64,000 nt of DNA from CBDDEC01 sp965198045 (lineage in GTDB: Bacteria; Chloroflexota; Dehalococcoidia; UBA2979): assembly GCA_965198045.1 (NCBI GenBank), contig CBDAOL010000006.1, positions 1 through 64,000 of the forward strand, given 5' to 3'. The notes below the pieces were generated by a model that did no database searches, was not told where the DNA came from, and worked only from the letters and a program-made list of their open reading frames with translations. Made by a program: the position numbers and the translations under genes. Positions within the stretch are counted from its first letter, which is position 1. Every line of letters starts with the position of its first letter. This document shows positions 35,101 to 43,217 of the stretch, piece after piece.

Positions 35101-35356
35101 GGGCATGAACATCGACGGCGCGGTCAAGCTCTCGGCCCGTCGGGAGCTCGCTGCCATCGAGGACCCCGAGGAGCGCAAAGAGGCATACGACCGGAAGGTC
35201 GCTCAAGGCTACGAGACGGCACGCGCTATCAACTCGGGCGCGCGATACGTCATCGATCCGGCGGATACTCGCGCCTGGATCGTGCGAGGGCTGAAGAGTC
35301 TGCCGCCCGCGGCCCCTTGGACCGGAAAAAAGCGACCGTACGTGGACACCTGGTAG
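32123..35356 (+). CDS. Single-chain biotin-dependent acyl-CoA carboxylase (LCC-type)
   Basis: 1077 residues starting 18 bases after the upstream paralogue, behind GGGGAG. Biotin carboxylase (1-450), biotin carboxyl carrier domain with the intact motif VEAMKL (biotin on Lys530), and acyl-CoA carboxyltransferase (about 600-1077; GVVANNPVHLAGAVDS, DCPGIMVGPDHE). The enzyme should use ATP and bicarbonate to carboxylate an acyl-CoA; long-chain or branched substrates are handled by known single-chain forms. Its biotin carboxylase domain is much more similar to that of the upstream gene than the carboxyltransferase domains are to each other. It ends element 1 before the small basic gene and tRNA fragment. 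Confidence 0.93.
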   Translation: MKLLIANRGEIAIRIMRAAAELQIPTVSVAPLDDAGSLHTGKADEAVTLEGTGTAAYLDIEQLIAVANEHGCDAVHPGYGFLAENAEFARRCAEAGLTFVGPRIDTLELFGDKAHARRAAAAADVPIIRGLDQAVSAEAAAAFFAELGDGRPMMIKAIAGGGGRGSRLVERADEVASTYERCRAEAEAAFGNGDLYVEEFIPQARHVEVQILGDVHGAVTHLGERECSVQRYFQKIVEVAPAPGLADDLRGQIIDAAVHFASEVGYSNAGTFEFLVDGSGRDGGQPFAFMETNARIQVEHTVTEAVTGVDIVQAQLRLAAGATLSELGLDDPGVGTPRGYAIQARVNMESVRADGSIHPSSGTLTAYEAPSGPGVRTDGFGYGGYETSLRFDSLLAKVIGHSPSDDFADAIARTSRALSEFRIEGVETNIAFLQSILAHEDFATGQIDTRFVDHEMAQLASASGQHPRFATPAGHEASGSKAEEDAAQAVGPPGSVGLVAPIQGTIVEILVDVGDEVRIGQVVAVVEAMKLQHDIRADQSGVVCALSMSVGDVVREDYPIVFINEVEVEGGAIEADAGAALDHIRDDLREVYDRIDETLDAAREETVAARHALGRRTARENLADLLDEGSFREFGPPAAGSVDGGTVMGLGTVNAALVGEDQGRVAVIHNDYALATYTHGHYKQEAVHELARDLRMPLVLFAEGEGRPYGNLVGVGMDASVFADFARLSGLVPLVGVNTDDSFAGNATLLACCDVIIATEHSSIGVGAPAVVEASGLGTHSLQEIGSTALHARNGNVDIVVEDDGAAVATARQYLSYFQGSTEPSEAPDQRRMRHIIPENRVRTYDMREIIDTLADEGSVLEIRREFGIGIITSFIRVEGRPLGVVANNPVHLAGAVDSPGADKGARFFQLCDAFDIPTVVLMDCPGIMVGPDHEREALVRHSVRLFNIGANMTAPMFGVMVRKAYGLGVQAMIGGAASVPVFTVAWPTAEFAGMNIDGAVKLSARRELAAIEDPEERKEAYDRKVAQGYETARAINSGARYVIDPADTRAWIVRGLKSLPPAAPWTGKKRPYVDTW

Positions 35357-35452
35357 TCGTGGGACGCTGCTTGGAGCGGGGGCTGAGGATCACGGCTGAC
35401 GATACCGACTTGCCGACTTCAGTTGACGAGCGGCCCCTCGCAGTGGAGTGTG

Positions 35453-35641
35453 TTACTCGTCTGAAGCGAGCGGGCCTGGGATCACCGTGGGAGCGCGTTC
35501 TGGCGCGGCATGCGAGGGGGGTGACGCAGCGTTCGCCCCGCCCTTGCGCGCAGCACGGGCTGCTCGCTTCGCCTCCCGCTTCGCGGCTTTCTCGCGGTCG
35601 CGCTGCACTCGCTCGAACGAGAAATTTGATCGACGGGCCAC
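35453..35641 (-). CDS. Small basic protein, MARRSNFSF family, copy 1
   Basis: 62 residues from GTG 35641 with GAAGGGA upstream. It begins MARRSNFSFERVQRDREKAA, has a lysine/arginine/alanine-rich helix and ends VIPGPLASDE. A shorter copy (43063-43185) has the same N- and C-terminal ends. In both places it lies directly downstream, on the same strand, of the 3' tRNA fragment, so it probably came from the chromosomal site next to that tRNA gene. Function unknown; small proteins with this basic helical layout are often nucleic-acid-associated. Confidence 0.65.
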   Translation of the reverse strand: MARRSNFSFERVQRDREKAAKREAKRAARAARKGGANAASPPSHAAPERAPTVIPGPLASDE

Positions 35642-35673
35642 TGGATTCCCTTCGTTGAGCTTGACGACATTGA

Positions 35674-35759
35674 GGTGGTAGCAGGGGCCGGATTTGAACC
35701 GGCGACCGACGGCTTATGAGTCCGTCGCCCTATGAGTACAACTATGGAACCTTCACCTG
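35674..35759 (-). repeat. 86-bp repeat with 3' tRNA fragment, copy 1 (internal junction)
   Basis: Identical to 43218-43303 over 86 bases. On the minus strand it contains the anticodon arm (CTCATAA loop, CAU anticodon, with an A-G mismatch closing the loop), a perfect T-arm (GCCGG-TTCAAAT-CCGGC) and the acceptor 3' strand CCCTGCT-A-CCA of a tRNA. The 5' acceptor strand and D-arm are missing, replaced by capsid-derived sequence ending in GTTCCATAG. It is a tRNA 3' remnant, not a functional tRNA, of the kind left at integration sites. Confidence 0.85.
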
Positions 35760-35801
35760 GGTCACCGTTTCAAGGTGATATCTATCCATGACCCCTGTTT
35801 A

Positions 35802-35813
35802 GAACATTTGTTC
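35802..35813. promoter_or_regulatory. Perfect LexA-type box at the internal junction
   Basis: GAACATTTGTTC. On the minus strand it is followed by AGGGG and ATG 35789, giving a 15-codon reading frame (MDRYHLETVTQVKVP) that runs into the tRNA fragment repeat. The context closely matches 22058-22108. Confidence 0.65.
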
Positions 35814-35837
35814 GGATCATGTCAAACAGCTACATCG

Positions 35838-36060
35838 TGCCCCGCGGCCGCGGTCTCAGGACGTGCTCAGACGCACCGAGATCAGCGTCTGCGATCGACC
35901 TAGGTAAGCCCGAGTTCGACGAAGCCAGCGATGGCCGTCGGCGAGCCGCGTCAGCAGAGTAGGCAGGAGCACTACGCGAGAATCTAGACCCGGAGCTCGC
36001 CCGCGGGATGGGGGTGGTTGAGGGCGAAGAGCAACACCTTCGGCTACCCCGCTTCATCTC
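35838..36060 (+). pseudogene. TetR relic, copy 2 (heavily decayed)
   Basis: The bases GCTCAGACGCACCGAGATC and ACCCGGAGCTCGCCCGCGGG align with parts of the TetR relic at 22164-22260, and a final RLPRFISALARV reading matches its C-terminus. Frames are broken. Its position after a LexA-type box copies the left end of cargo unit 1. Confidence 0.4.
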
Positions 36061-36082
36061 GGCGCTCGCGCGGGTAAATGGG

Positions 36083-36130
36083 GGTGGCAGCAGGGGCCCG
36101 GATTTTGAACCGGCGACCGACAGCTTATGG
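36083..36130 (-). repeat. Third, decayed tRNA 3' fragment
   Basis: GGTGGCAGCAGGGGCCCGG, then TTTTGAACCGGCGACCGACA, matches the first 48 bases of the 86-bp repeat with several changes, then diverges at the anticodon loop. It lies only about 25 bases after TetR relic 2, so it may mark the right end of a nearly empty unit. Confidence 0.65.
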
Positions 36131-36174
36131 ATACGTTGATCATCGCGCGGGCGAAGGCCTCCGCTCACGACACG

Positions 36175-36214
36175 GAAGACGGCGCAGACACCCGTTCGGT
36201 GTGCAGCCGTCTTC
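36175..36214. terminator. Long hairpin, possible bidirectional terminator
   Basis: GAAGACGGC...GCCGTCTTC arms (9 bp) enclose an inner ACACC/GGTGT stem and a CGTTC loop. It precedes the methyltransferase gene by 165 bases. There is no strong T-run; a terminator or processed structure are both possible. Confidence 0.4.
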
Positions 36215-36379
36215 TGGGCTTCGGCTCCACCTAACCGCTGCCTCAGGCTGACTATCTCTCCGCGGCCCGTGGCCAGAAGATGACGTTCGAGAGTTGCTCC
36301 ATGACGGCCATCCCACCGCATGACCCTGTCAGGGAGTCGCGCTTCCCAGTTGGCGGCCGCCCGCTTGGAGGAATCAACG

Positions 36380-36967
36380 ATGAACCGGGCGCATCTCGAA
36401 TACCTCGCGAGCCCCCAGTGGTCCCAACTCGTGCGCGAGCGGATCATCCCGTGGGTGACCGAAGGCGTCGACCTCGGTCCGAAGCTGCTCGAAGTCGGCC
36501 CCGGGCCCGGACTCACGACCGATGTCCTCCGCGAGCGCGTCGAGCACCTCACAGCGATCGAGGTCGACGCCGATCTCGCCGCGGCTCTCGCGACGCGCCT
36601 CGGTGGAACGAACGTCACTGTGCGGCACGCCGACGCTACCTCGATGCCGTTCGGGGACGGTGAATTCCAGACGGCCATCTGCCTGACGATGCTCCACCAC
36701 GTGCCAGAGCCGGCACTCCAGGACCGGCTGATCGCTGAGATGGTGAGGGTGGTGCGGCCCGGCGGCTACGTGCTGGGGACGGACAACCTCGATGGTCCTG
36801 AGTTCCGGCAAGGGCACATCGACGACGTGTGTGTGCCGGTCGACCCCGATGGTCTCGCCGAGCGGCTGGCCGCCGTGGGCGTCACCGGCGTCGAGGTCGA
36901 GCGCAACCCCTACGCCTTCCGCTTCAGGATCCACGTGCCGGAAGGCAACGCATCGTCGGCTGACTGA
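36380..36967 (+). CDS. Class I SAM-dependent methyltransferase
   Basis: 195 residues from ATG 36380 behind GGAGGAAT. SAM-binding motif I is KLLEVGPGPGLTTDVL (about 34-49), followed by the acidic end of strand 2 (AIEVDADLA), motif with VRHADATSMPFGDGEFQ and MLHHVPEPALQ. This is a small Methyltransf_11-type enzyme; acceptor unknown. It is the first intact gene after the decayed junction at 36.1 kb. Confidence 0.85.
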   Translation: MNRAHLEYLASPQWSQLVRERIIPWVTEGVDLGPKLLEVGPGPGLTTDVLRERVEHLTAIEVDADLAAALATRLGGTNVTVRHADATSMPFGDGEFQTAICLTMLHHVPEPALQDRLIAEMVRVVRPGGYVLGTDNLDGPEFRQGHIDDVCVPVDPDGLAERLAAVGVTGVEVERNPYAFRFRIHVPEGNASSAD

Positions 36968-37212
36968 TCGAAGCCGTGGGCCACTACGAGGCGGCTGTTG
37001 TGCTCAGTTTCGCCGGAGTCATGGCTGTTCAACTCCACGCGAGCGTCGGTCGCCGCGATGGAGACGGCCTCGGCGGTCCCCACCAATGCATCCCGATCCT
37101 CGCCCGCCGTCGTCGGCGTGTCTAAGATTGGGTTGGGTCCAGCGGGTGACGGTAGGTCCCCAACTTCTGCCTGAAACCGGGCGGGCGGCCTCGCCCCCCT
37201 GCGAGGCATCCG

Positions 37213-37881
37213 ATGAGCGATGCGAGTGTGGTGCACTATCGGATGATGACGGCGAGCGACGTCCGGCGGGTGCCGATCGACCACCAGGGCACGCCGGAGG
37301 ACGTGCTGGCGCGCATCGCGGATCTGGGCTCGAGCGCTGCACTCGTGCTTGATGGGGACCAGCACGTGGGCCAGCTGCAGTTTCGCCGCTACGAGCCGAG
37401 TCTGCGGTCGCCCAACGGGGTGATGGACCCGCTCTACTGGGGCGATTTCCACGCGGTGCAACCTCCTGTGTTGCCGGAGGGCACGATCAACCTGTTCTGC
37501 TACCACGTGGGGCAGCTGCGCAGCGGGGAACCGCAGGAGCGCGCCACGCGCTATCAAGGTCGCGGGATCGGGGTGCGCCTGCTGGAGGAGCTGATCGACT
37601 GGGCTGACGCCGCGGGCGTGGAGGCGATGATCGCGAAGGCGGTGCCACCCTTCCGGCCGTTGGCGGTGTTCCTTGGCGGGCACCCAGTGTCGGTCTATGA
37701 GGAGCACGGCTTCGAGGTGGTCGCCCGATGGCGGGACGACGACCTGTGGGCCCGGCTGGAGGACATGTTGGCGGGGGCGCACGGCGACGGCCTACGCCAG
37801 GCGCTGCAACGGCTGCGCGACGATGGCGTGGGGCGAGAAGCCATGGCCGAGGTGGCGATGGTGGTGCGGCGACGCCCCTAG
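37213..37881 (+). CDS. GNAT-type N-acetyltransferase
   Basis: 222 residues. The acetyl-CoA loop is visible in YQGRGIGVRLLEELIDWADA (around 117-136), the Q/RxxGxG/A motif of the GNAT fold, followed by YEEHGFEVVARW, the usual final strand. The N-terminal half (LVLDGDQHVGQLQFRRYEP) forms the first strands. A charged C-terminal helix of about 50 residues is extra. Acceptor is unknown. Confidence 0.75.
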   Translation: MSDASVVHYRMMTASDVRRVPIDHQGTPEDVLARIADLGSSAALVLDGDQHVGQLQFRRYEPSLRSPNGVMDPLYWGDFHAVQPPVLPEGTINLFCYHVGQLRSGEPQERATRYQGRGIGVRLLEELIDWADAAGVEAMIAKAVPPFRPLAVFLGGHPVSVYEEHGFEVVARWRDDDLWARLEDMLAGAHGDGLRQALQRLRDDGVGREAMAEVAMVVRRRP

Positions 37882-37920
37882 CGCGTCCTCGCCATTGGAT
37901 GGCGCGAGCCGGTCGCTCTC

Positions 37921-38150
37921 AAGGGTCGTAGAGTCGCGTCCCCGCCTTCAGCTGCGCTCGCGACAACGCCACTGGCGTCCCATCCGGGCACGAACCCATC
38001 GGGGCAGTTGCGGGAACCGTTGAGGTCGCCGTAGTTGAGGGTGATGTGTCGCACGTCGACCAGTACCTGATCGGGGTTCGGCTCAGGCTCTGGCGCGTCA
38101 TCGAGCCGCAGCCCTCCTTCGGAGTTGGCATCGACCACGATTGCTCTCAT
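37921..38150 (-). pseudogene. Medium-chain dehydrogenase/quinone reductase fragment
   Basis: MRAIVVDANSEGGLRLDDAP, then PDQVLVDVRHITLNYGDLNG and VPGWDASGVV, match the first 65 residues of zinc-independent MDR quinone oxidoreductases. A frameshift after SGVV leads to the residues KAGTRLYDP, and the gene stops there, so the NADPH-binding domain is lost. Confidence 0.65.
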
Positions 38151-38231
38151 GGGGGTCTCCTCGCGGGTGGGAACAGTCCGGGCAGCTGCATCCTAGCCCC
38201 GAGTCGAGGGACACGAGGCATGAGCGAAAGC

Positions 38232-39509
38232 TCACGCCGCCAGCGTGGGTCGGGTACGGAAGTCACCACGCCTGAGGATGAAGCGGAGCTCGGCGACCCC
38301 GAGGATCGCGACCACGAAGACGACGAGCCAGATCAGCGCGGGGATCACAAGGAGCGGCCGCACGCCGACCGAGTCCGCCAGGCCTCCGAACAGCAGGTTC
38401 ACCATCGCCATGTGTCCGGCAGCCAACATGGTGTAGATCGCCATCACACGGCCGCGCAGCGCGTCCGGCACGACCTGCTGCACGAGCGTTTGCGAGATCG
38501 CCATGTACACCGCCTGCGAGCCACCGGCGAGCGCCGCTCCGAAAACGGCAGCCGCGGGGCTACCGGCCGTTCCAAGGACCAGCATCGAGAGACCGCTGGC
38601 GACACCCACCAACATGAACGTGTACCCCCGCAGCGCCTGGCGGCGAAGCAGTGCCAGCGCCAGCGTTCCGGCAATGGCACCGGCACCCAACCCCATCACG
38701 ATCGCGCTGAAGAGACGTTCATCACCGCCGAGATCAGTCGCGAGGCGGGGCAGCATCGCGTTGAAGGCCATTGTGCAGGCGCAGTGCGGGGCGATCAGAC
38801 CGATGATCAGTGCCAGTCGGGTGTCGCATATGACATGGGTGAGCCCCTGACCGAACTCGGTGGCGAGAAGGCGAACGCTCGCGGGGAGTTGCTCGGCCGG
38901 AGCGTTCCAGCGGAACTCGATTCTCGCGATCAGTGCCAACGTCGCCAGCAAGATCACGGCAGAGAGGGCGAACACGTACCCAGCGCCGAAGAAGTAGAGC
39001 AGGGCTCCGGCGACGAGGGGGCCGAAGAATCTCGACCCGTGCTGGGCGATGCCGCTGAGCGCGACCGCATTCAGAAGGTGATCGGGCGGGACGAGGTTCG
39101 CGAGGAGCGCGCGCTGGGACGGCTGCGTGAACGCGCCGGCCATCCCCTGCACTGCTGCGAGTGCCACGACGTGCCAGACCTCGACTACGCCCGAGATCGT
39201 GAGGACCGCCAGCACCGCCGAGGAGGTCATGGCGACCACGACGCCGCCGAGCACGAGCGTCCGGCGGTCGACGCGATCGGCGAGCGCTCCACCAAATGGA
39301 CCGACAATGATGTTCTGGACCATCGCGGCGAAGGTGACCACGCCGACGGCGAAAGACGACCCGGTCAGGTCGAACACGAGCCAGGCACGAGCGAGCAACA
39401 GAGCGAACTGAGACGCGGCCGTGAAGAACGTGCTGAAGAAGAGCCGGCGATAGTCGCGAGACTGCAGGGCCGGAAGGCGTTCGAGGATCGGGCTCTGCAG
39501 CGCGGTCAT
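38232..39509 (-). CDS. MFS exporter (EntS/MFS_3-like)
   Basis: 425 residues, mostly hydrophobic, with about 12 transmembrane helices. The N-terminus LQSRDYRRLFFSTFFTAASQ, motif A in GGALADRVDRRTLVLGG and the central FTQPSQRALLANLVPPDHL are typical of the EntS-like exporter family. It has no intact neighbour on its own strand, and its substrate is unknown. Confidence 0.85.
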   Translation of the reverse strand: MTALQSPILERLPALQSRDYRRLFFSTFFTAASQFALLLARAWLVFDLTGSSFAVGVVTFAAMVQNIIVGPFGGALADRVDRRTLVLGGVVVAMTSSAVLAVLTISGVVEVWHVVALAAVQGMAGAFTQPSQRALLANLVPPDHLLNAVALSGIAQHGSRFFGPLVAGALLYFFGAGYVFALSAVILLATLALIARIEFRWNAPAEQLPASVRLLATEFGQGLTHVICDTRLALIIGLIAPHCACTMAFNAMLPRLATDLGGDERLFSAIVMGLGAGAIAGTLALALLRRQALRGYTFMLVGVASGLSMLVLGTAGSPAAAVFGAALAGGSQAVYMAISQTLVQQVVPDALRGRVMAIYTMLAAGHMAMVNLLFGGLADSVGVRPLLVIPALIWLVVFVVAILGVAELRFILRRGDFRTRPTLAA

Positions 39510-39892
39510 CCGCAGACTGTAAGTCCTCGCGTGTCACGATCTCGGCGCGAAGCAACACACGATGGATGAAGCCCGCGCCAGCCACGACGTGAACGATCTC
39601 GGTGAGGGATCAGAACAAGAGGCTCTTAGACCACGAACCCCGCCCGGTCTATCACCGCGGCACACCATGGCAGGACAGAATCACGACTCGGTGGACAGAG
39701 AACGAGACCAGTGATCTGCCACAGGTGATGACGAGAGCCATCGAGATCGCCGAGGCGGCACGAAACAAAGTTGTCGTCGCGGACACACCTCGAAGTCGAC
39801 CTTGTCGAAGAGCGGTGACAGAGCTTCGGGCGTCCGACGCCGATGCTCGATGGCGTTGAAGACGAAGGCAAGGCGAAGACGGTCCTGGGTAT
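39510..39892. other. Gap without a supported gene
   Basis: These 383 bases separate the MFS exporter from the nuclease-NTPase partner gene. Short open frames exist on both strands, but none shows a ribosome binding site, recognisable domain or convincing codon use. GC content is slightly lower than in the flanking genes. Confidence 0.5.
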
Positions 39893-40828
39893 TTACAACT
39901 CTGAGCTGTTGTCTAGCTCTGCGTCGGCGCGCGATCGAGCACGCCGGGTGAGCTCGGGCTCTAGCTGAAGAAGCTCTCCGAGGGTGAGGAACCGGCCTTC
40001 TCTTTTGACGTATCGATCGATGACCTCACGGGCCCTGCGACTGCCGGCTGCGGCGAACTGAAGAACCTCGACGGCCGTTTGCCAGCGCCAGGCATCTTCG
40101 TCGTATAACCATCGCAGGCCGTTGCGCTCACCCGAGATCTGCTCCTCCACGCGGTGAAAGGCGGTGATGAAGGAGCGTCGATCCGAGTACGCCCAGCCGG
40201 GATGAGAGTCATTCCAACGGTCGAAGCGCACCTGCCAGGACGACTCCGCTTCATCGATGCAGACATGCTCCGCCAGTGACAGCGCACGGGCACCGATCTC
40301 TCGGGTGGGCTCGACGAAGCCCTCCTTCACGAGCCGCGGCCACTCCTTCCTGATGGTGTTGATGAGGACCTCGCGGGCAATGCGCCGTTCGAAACGAATC
40401 TCAACTTGGCTCGAAGCCAGCGGTAGGCCGGAGGAGTCGTAAGAAGCCGCCTCGTCGGCGCCGAGGGCATAGAACTCAACCGGTCCGCGGTGCGGCACCG
40501 CCATGTCGCCGAAGAGGAGCGCACGCAGCTTCTCCCACATGGCCCAGCGACCACTAGCGGCAACTCGCGTGTTCCGAAGCGGGCGAGCTTGCGGGCGGGC
40601 CGCGAGGTAGGCGCGAGTCGCGCGAACCAGATCGTCCTCGTACTCAGTCGCGGATTCCGGATAAGCCATGGCGCCCTCGACCAGCCCACCCGCCTCGAGC
40701 GCCTCTTTGAGGGCCTCAGGAGCGGGTTCCCCAACGTGGCTCGCGACTCGCCGCCACACCTCGGCGCGATCGTCGGCGACGCGATAGCTGTCAATCCGAT
40801 CGCTTGAGTCCGTATGCACTACGAACAC
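39893..40828 (-). CDS. Unknown protein encoded after the nuclease-NTPase gene
   Basis: 311 residues, charged and probably helical, without signal peptide or transmembrane segment. Tryptophan-rich stretches (WEKLRALLFGDMAVPHRG, WQVRFDRWNDSHPGWAYSD, GLRWLYDEDAWRWQ) are notable, but I recognise no domain. It begins 77 bases after the nuclease-NTPase stop on the same strand, so the two are likely one operon. Codon use is less GC-extreme than in the core genes, fitting horizontal acquisition. Confidence 0.65.
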   Translation of the reverse strand: MFVVHTDSSDRIDSYRVADDRAEVWRRVASHVGEPAPEALKEALEAGGLVEGAMAYPESATEYEDDLVRATRAYLAARPQARPLRNTRVAASGRWAMWEKLRALLFGDMAVPHRGPVEFYALGADEAASYDSSGLPLASSQVEIRFERRIAREVLINTIRKEWPRLVKEGFVEPTREIGARALSLAEHVCIDEAESSWQVRFDRWNDSHPGWAYSDRRSFITAFHRVEEQISGERNGLRWLYDEDAWRWQTAVEVLQFAAAGSRRAREVIDRYVKREGRFLTLGELLQLEPELTRRARSRADAELDNSSEL

Positions 40829-40905
40829 CTCAAAGTGCCCTAAGATGTTCTGATACCGCTGAATATCGGCGGATCAGAGCATCATAAGTATGCAACATAT
40901 CGCAC

Positions 40906-42688
40906 TCATGATCGACCCTTACCAGGCGCCATGGCTATTGCTGCGAGGTCGAGGCCGACTTGGGGATCACCTCCAGCGCTGACCCACTGCTCCGCGGCCG
41001 CGACCGCTTCTCCGCGAGCTTCGATCGCCGTTTGCGGTCCCGAGAGATAGTCGTCGGCGATGCGCAGCGGATGGTCCGGATGGCTAGGTCGCGCGCGAGT
41101 GTCGCCGACCGCGAGTTGAAGAAGTGTCGTTAGGGCGAGCCGCCTTGATTCGTCACTCCCGAGGGCGGCCTTCGCCGCTTCCAATCTGCTGCTAGGGAAG
41201 TTCTCGATCACGAATTCGGCACCTCGTTCTCCGAGAGATGCGACTGCTCCTGCGGTTCTCGCGTCGGGCTCACTGTCGAGAACGGCGGTGATCCGATCGG
41301 TTGGAATCCGGGCGCGCCGATGAACAGCTCCGACGAGCGGAATGATCGCCTGGCGCGAAGTCGGGAAGCGATCAACTACACGCTCGATCGGTACGCCCGA
41401 CGCGCCCGAGAAGACAGCCTTCACCAGGGCAAACCGAAGCTCTTCCGGCTGGACATTGAGCCGGTCGAGAGGCCGTCCGTATCTGACGACCTCGTCGATC
41501 GTCCCGCCCGCGGCCAATTGCTGAACGATCGCGCTCGCGTCGAAGACCGAAGATCCGATGCAGTCTGCAAGCGTCTCGATTGCTGGGCCATCAGACCCAG
41601 TTAGCCCGAGCACCGCCAGGGCGCTGAGCGAGCTAGGTCCAACCGTCGCTGCGTACCAAGAGATGGTGTCGTCGAAGAGAACTGCCCCACCGGCGACTTC
41701 CGCGCTCCTACCTGCTCTGCACGCCTGCGCGAGAGTTCCTGCTAGACCCGCGCGGCCCCTCGCCTGGTTCACGATGAGGGCTTGAAGCTCGCGTGGTCCA
41801 GTCACACCAAGATCAGCAATGACCCGGAGGATTTGATCGCGATCCAACTCTGGAACCTCAACGAGAGTGGCTTCGGGCATCCGGGCCTGTACTAGAAGGA
41901 CGGAACCAGGCCAAGTACACGCGACGACTCCAAAGCCGGCGCTGGCCTGCTCGCGGAGCATCCGAAGTCCATCGATCCTGTCGAGACGAAAGTGAACGTC
42001 ATCGAGGATTACTCGCTCGGGTCGAATCTCGCGGATCTCGTTCCCGAGGGCCGCCAGGTCCTCTCCGGTGTCGAACAGCCCCCACTCGTCGGAGGCGAGT
42101 TCGCGCAAGACTGCGGTCTTTCCAATTCCTGGCTTGCCCACGAGGATGAGGTCGGCGGGACCCGTCCGGAGCCCGTCGAGAAGCGCTTCTCGACCGACGA
42201 GCGACTGGGATTGCCGGACGTGCGGAAGGCGGGAACCGCGAGAGCGCCTCGACGCCACCCGAGATCCCGAGTAGCTCCATTCGGGCGTCCGCGTCCCCGT
42301 AGAGGAATTCGGCGAAGGCCGCACCGTCAAAGACCCTCACAAGCTCGAAGCCAGCATCGCGAGCCATCGTCGCGAGATTTTCCTGCCGGACGCCGCTGAG
42401 CATTGTTGTCGTGGCGACCATGACGCGGACGATCTCACTGTCCGAGGCAGCTCGGCTGGCCATCGATCCTTTGAGGTTGCGCCGAACGTCCTTAGCGGTT
42501 GTTACGGCGACGAAGAACGGCCCCCCGGCATCAGCGCCAACGCCATCGGCGCCAGCGTCAGCTGGACCCTCGATTGGAACGAGCGAAGGGTAGAGCTGCC
42601 TCAATAGGCGGATGGCGATCCGCTCAAAAGTGGCGGGCTCAACCCCGCTCGCCAGGCGCAGTCGAATCTCGTCGTAGAGGCGATCCAT
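40906..42688 (-). CDS. Mrr-like nuclease fused to STAND-type P-loop NTPase (one frameshift)
   Basis: Start ATG 42688 follows GAGGG. The N-terminal 160 residues resemble a restriction-endonuclease fold (FERIAIRLLRQLYPSLVP, DAGADGVG, FFVAVTTAKD): the acidic residue is present, but the usual (E/Q)xK reads TAK. After a frameshift near 42235-42250 the second part has Walker A LVGKPGIGKTAVL, Walker B RVILDDVHF and a long helical C-terminus as in STAND/AAA NTPases. Nuclease-NTPase fusions of this layout are known from Avs-like and related antiphage proteins, but no specific family is claimed. The frameshift may be a sequencing indel or inactivation. Confidence 0.65.
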
Positions 42689-42715
42689 CCAATCCCTCGG
42701 GCGATCGGTCCTCAC

Positions 42716-43062
42716 GTTGCCTCGATCGAGAAGGCAACGAGCACGGACTCAGCAACCAGAGTCTTCGCCGTATGTCACCGCATTATTACCAACTTGTGCA
42801 TTCTCGCACTCATGGAGCTCCGCGGTGGCCTGAGAGAGTTCGAGCCGCACGCAGACTAGTGCGCGTCCCGACCTAGCGGTGATCGTCGGGGGGTTGCCGA
42901 GGGCCTGCCGGGGGCCTGCATCAAGAGCTGCTGATGTCGGAGGTTCTCAGCGTCTCCGTCGCAGGGGAGATGCAGGAGGACTTCCGGCCGGTCACCGCCG
43001 CCATTCTGCGAGATGCGCCGGGACGGCCGAGCCGGGGCGTGACCTGGAAAGCGGCCAGAGCT
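42716..43062. other. Gap without a supported gene
   Basis: These 347 bases lie between the nuclease-NTPase start and the second small basic gene. They must hold the promoter of the nuclease operon on the minus strand. I see no clear operator; open frames on the plus strand look like GC-driven noise. Confidence 0.4.
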
Positions 43063-43185
43063 TCAGTCGTCCCTCGACAAGGGGCCCGGTGTCACGTTGG
43101 GAGCCGGAAGCGGTGTTGGGTCCGAGACAGGGGCCGTGCCGTGGGCGGAGCCTTTGCGGAACGAGAAGTTGGAGCGACGGGCCAC
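43063..43185 (-). CDS. Small basic protein, MARRSNFSF family, copy 2 (shortened)
   Basis: 40 residues from GTG 43185 with GAAGGAG six bases upstream. It reads MARRSNFSFRKGSAHG and ends NVTPGPLSRDD. Compared with the copy at 35453-35641 the basic central helix is deleted while both ends and the ribosome binding site are kept. It directly follows the identical tRNA-fragment repeat, showing that the flank diverged while the 86-bp repeat did not. Confidence 0.6.
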   Translation of the reverse strand: MARRSNFSFRKGSAHGTAPVSDPTPLPAPNVTPGPLSRDD

Positions 43186-43217
43186 GAGATCTCCTTCGGA
43201 GGGTCCGACTAGATCGT

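Noticed and set aside
35674..35759. A functional tRNA gene at either 86-bp repeat
   Set aside because: The 5' acceptor strand and D-arm are missing and the anticodon stem has a closing A-G mismatch; only the 3' part of a tRNA is present.
36175..36214. The long hairpin as an integron attC or REP element
   Set aside because: No conserved core triplets, no repeat elsewhere in the window, and its position fits a terminator.
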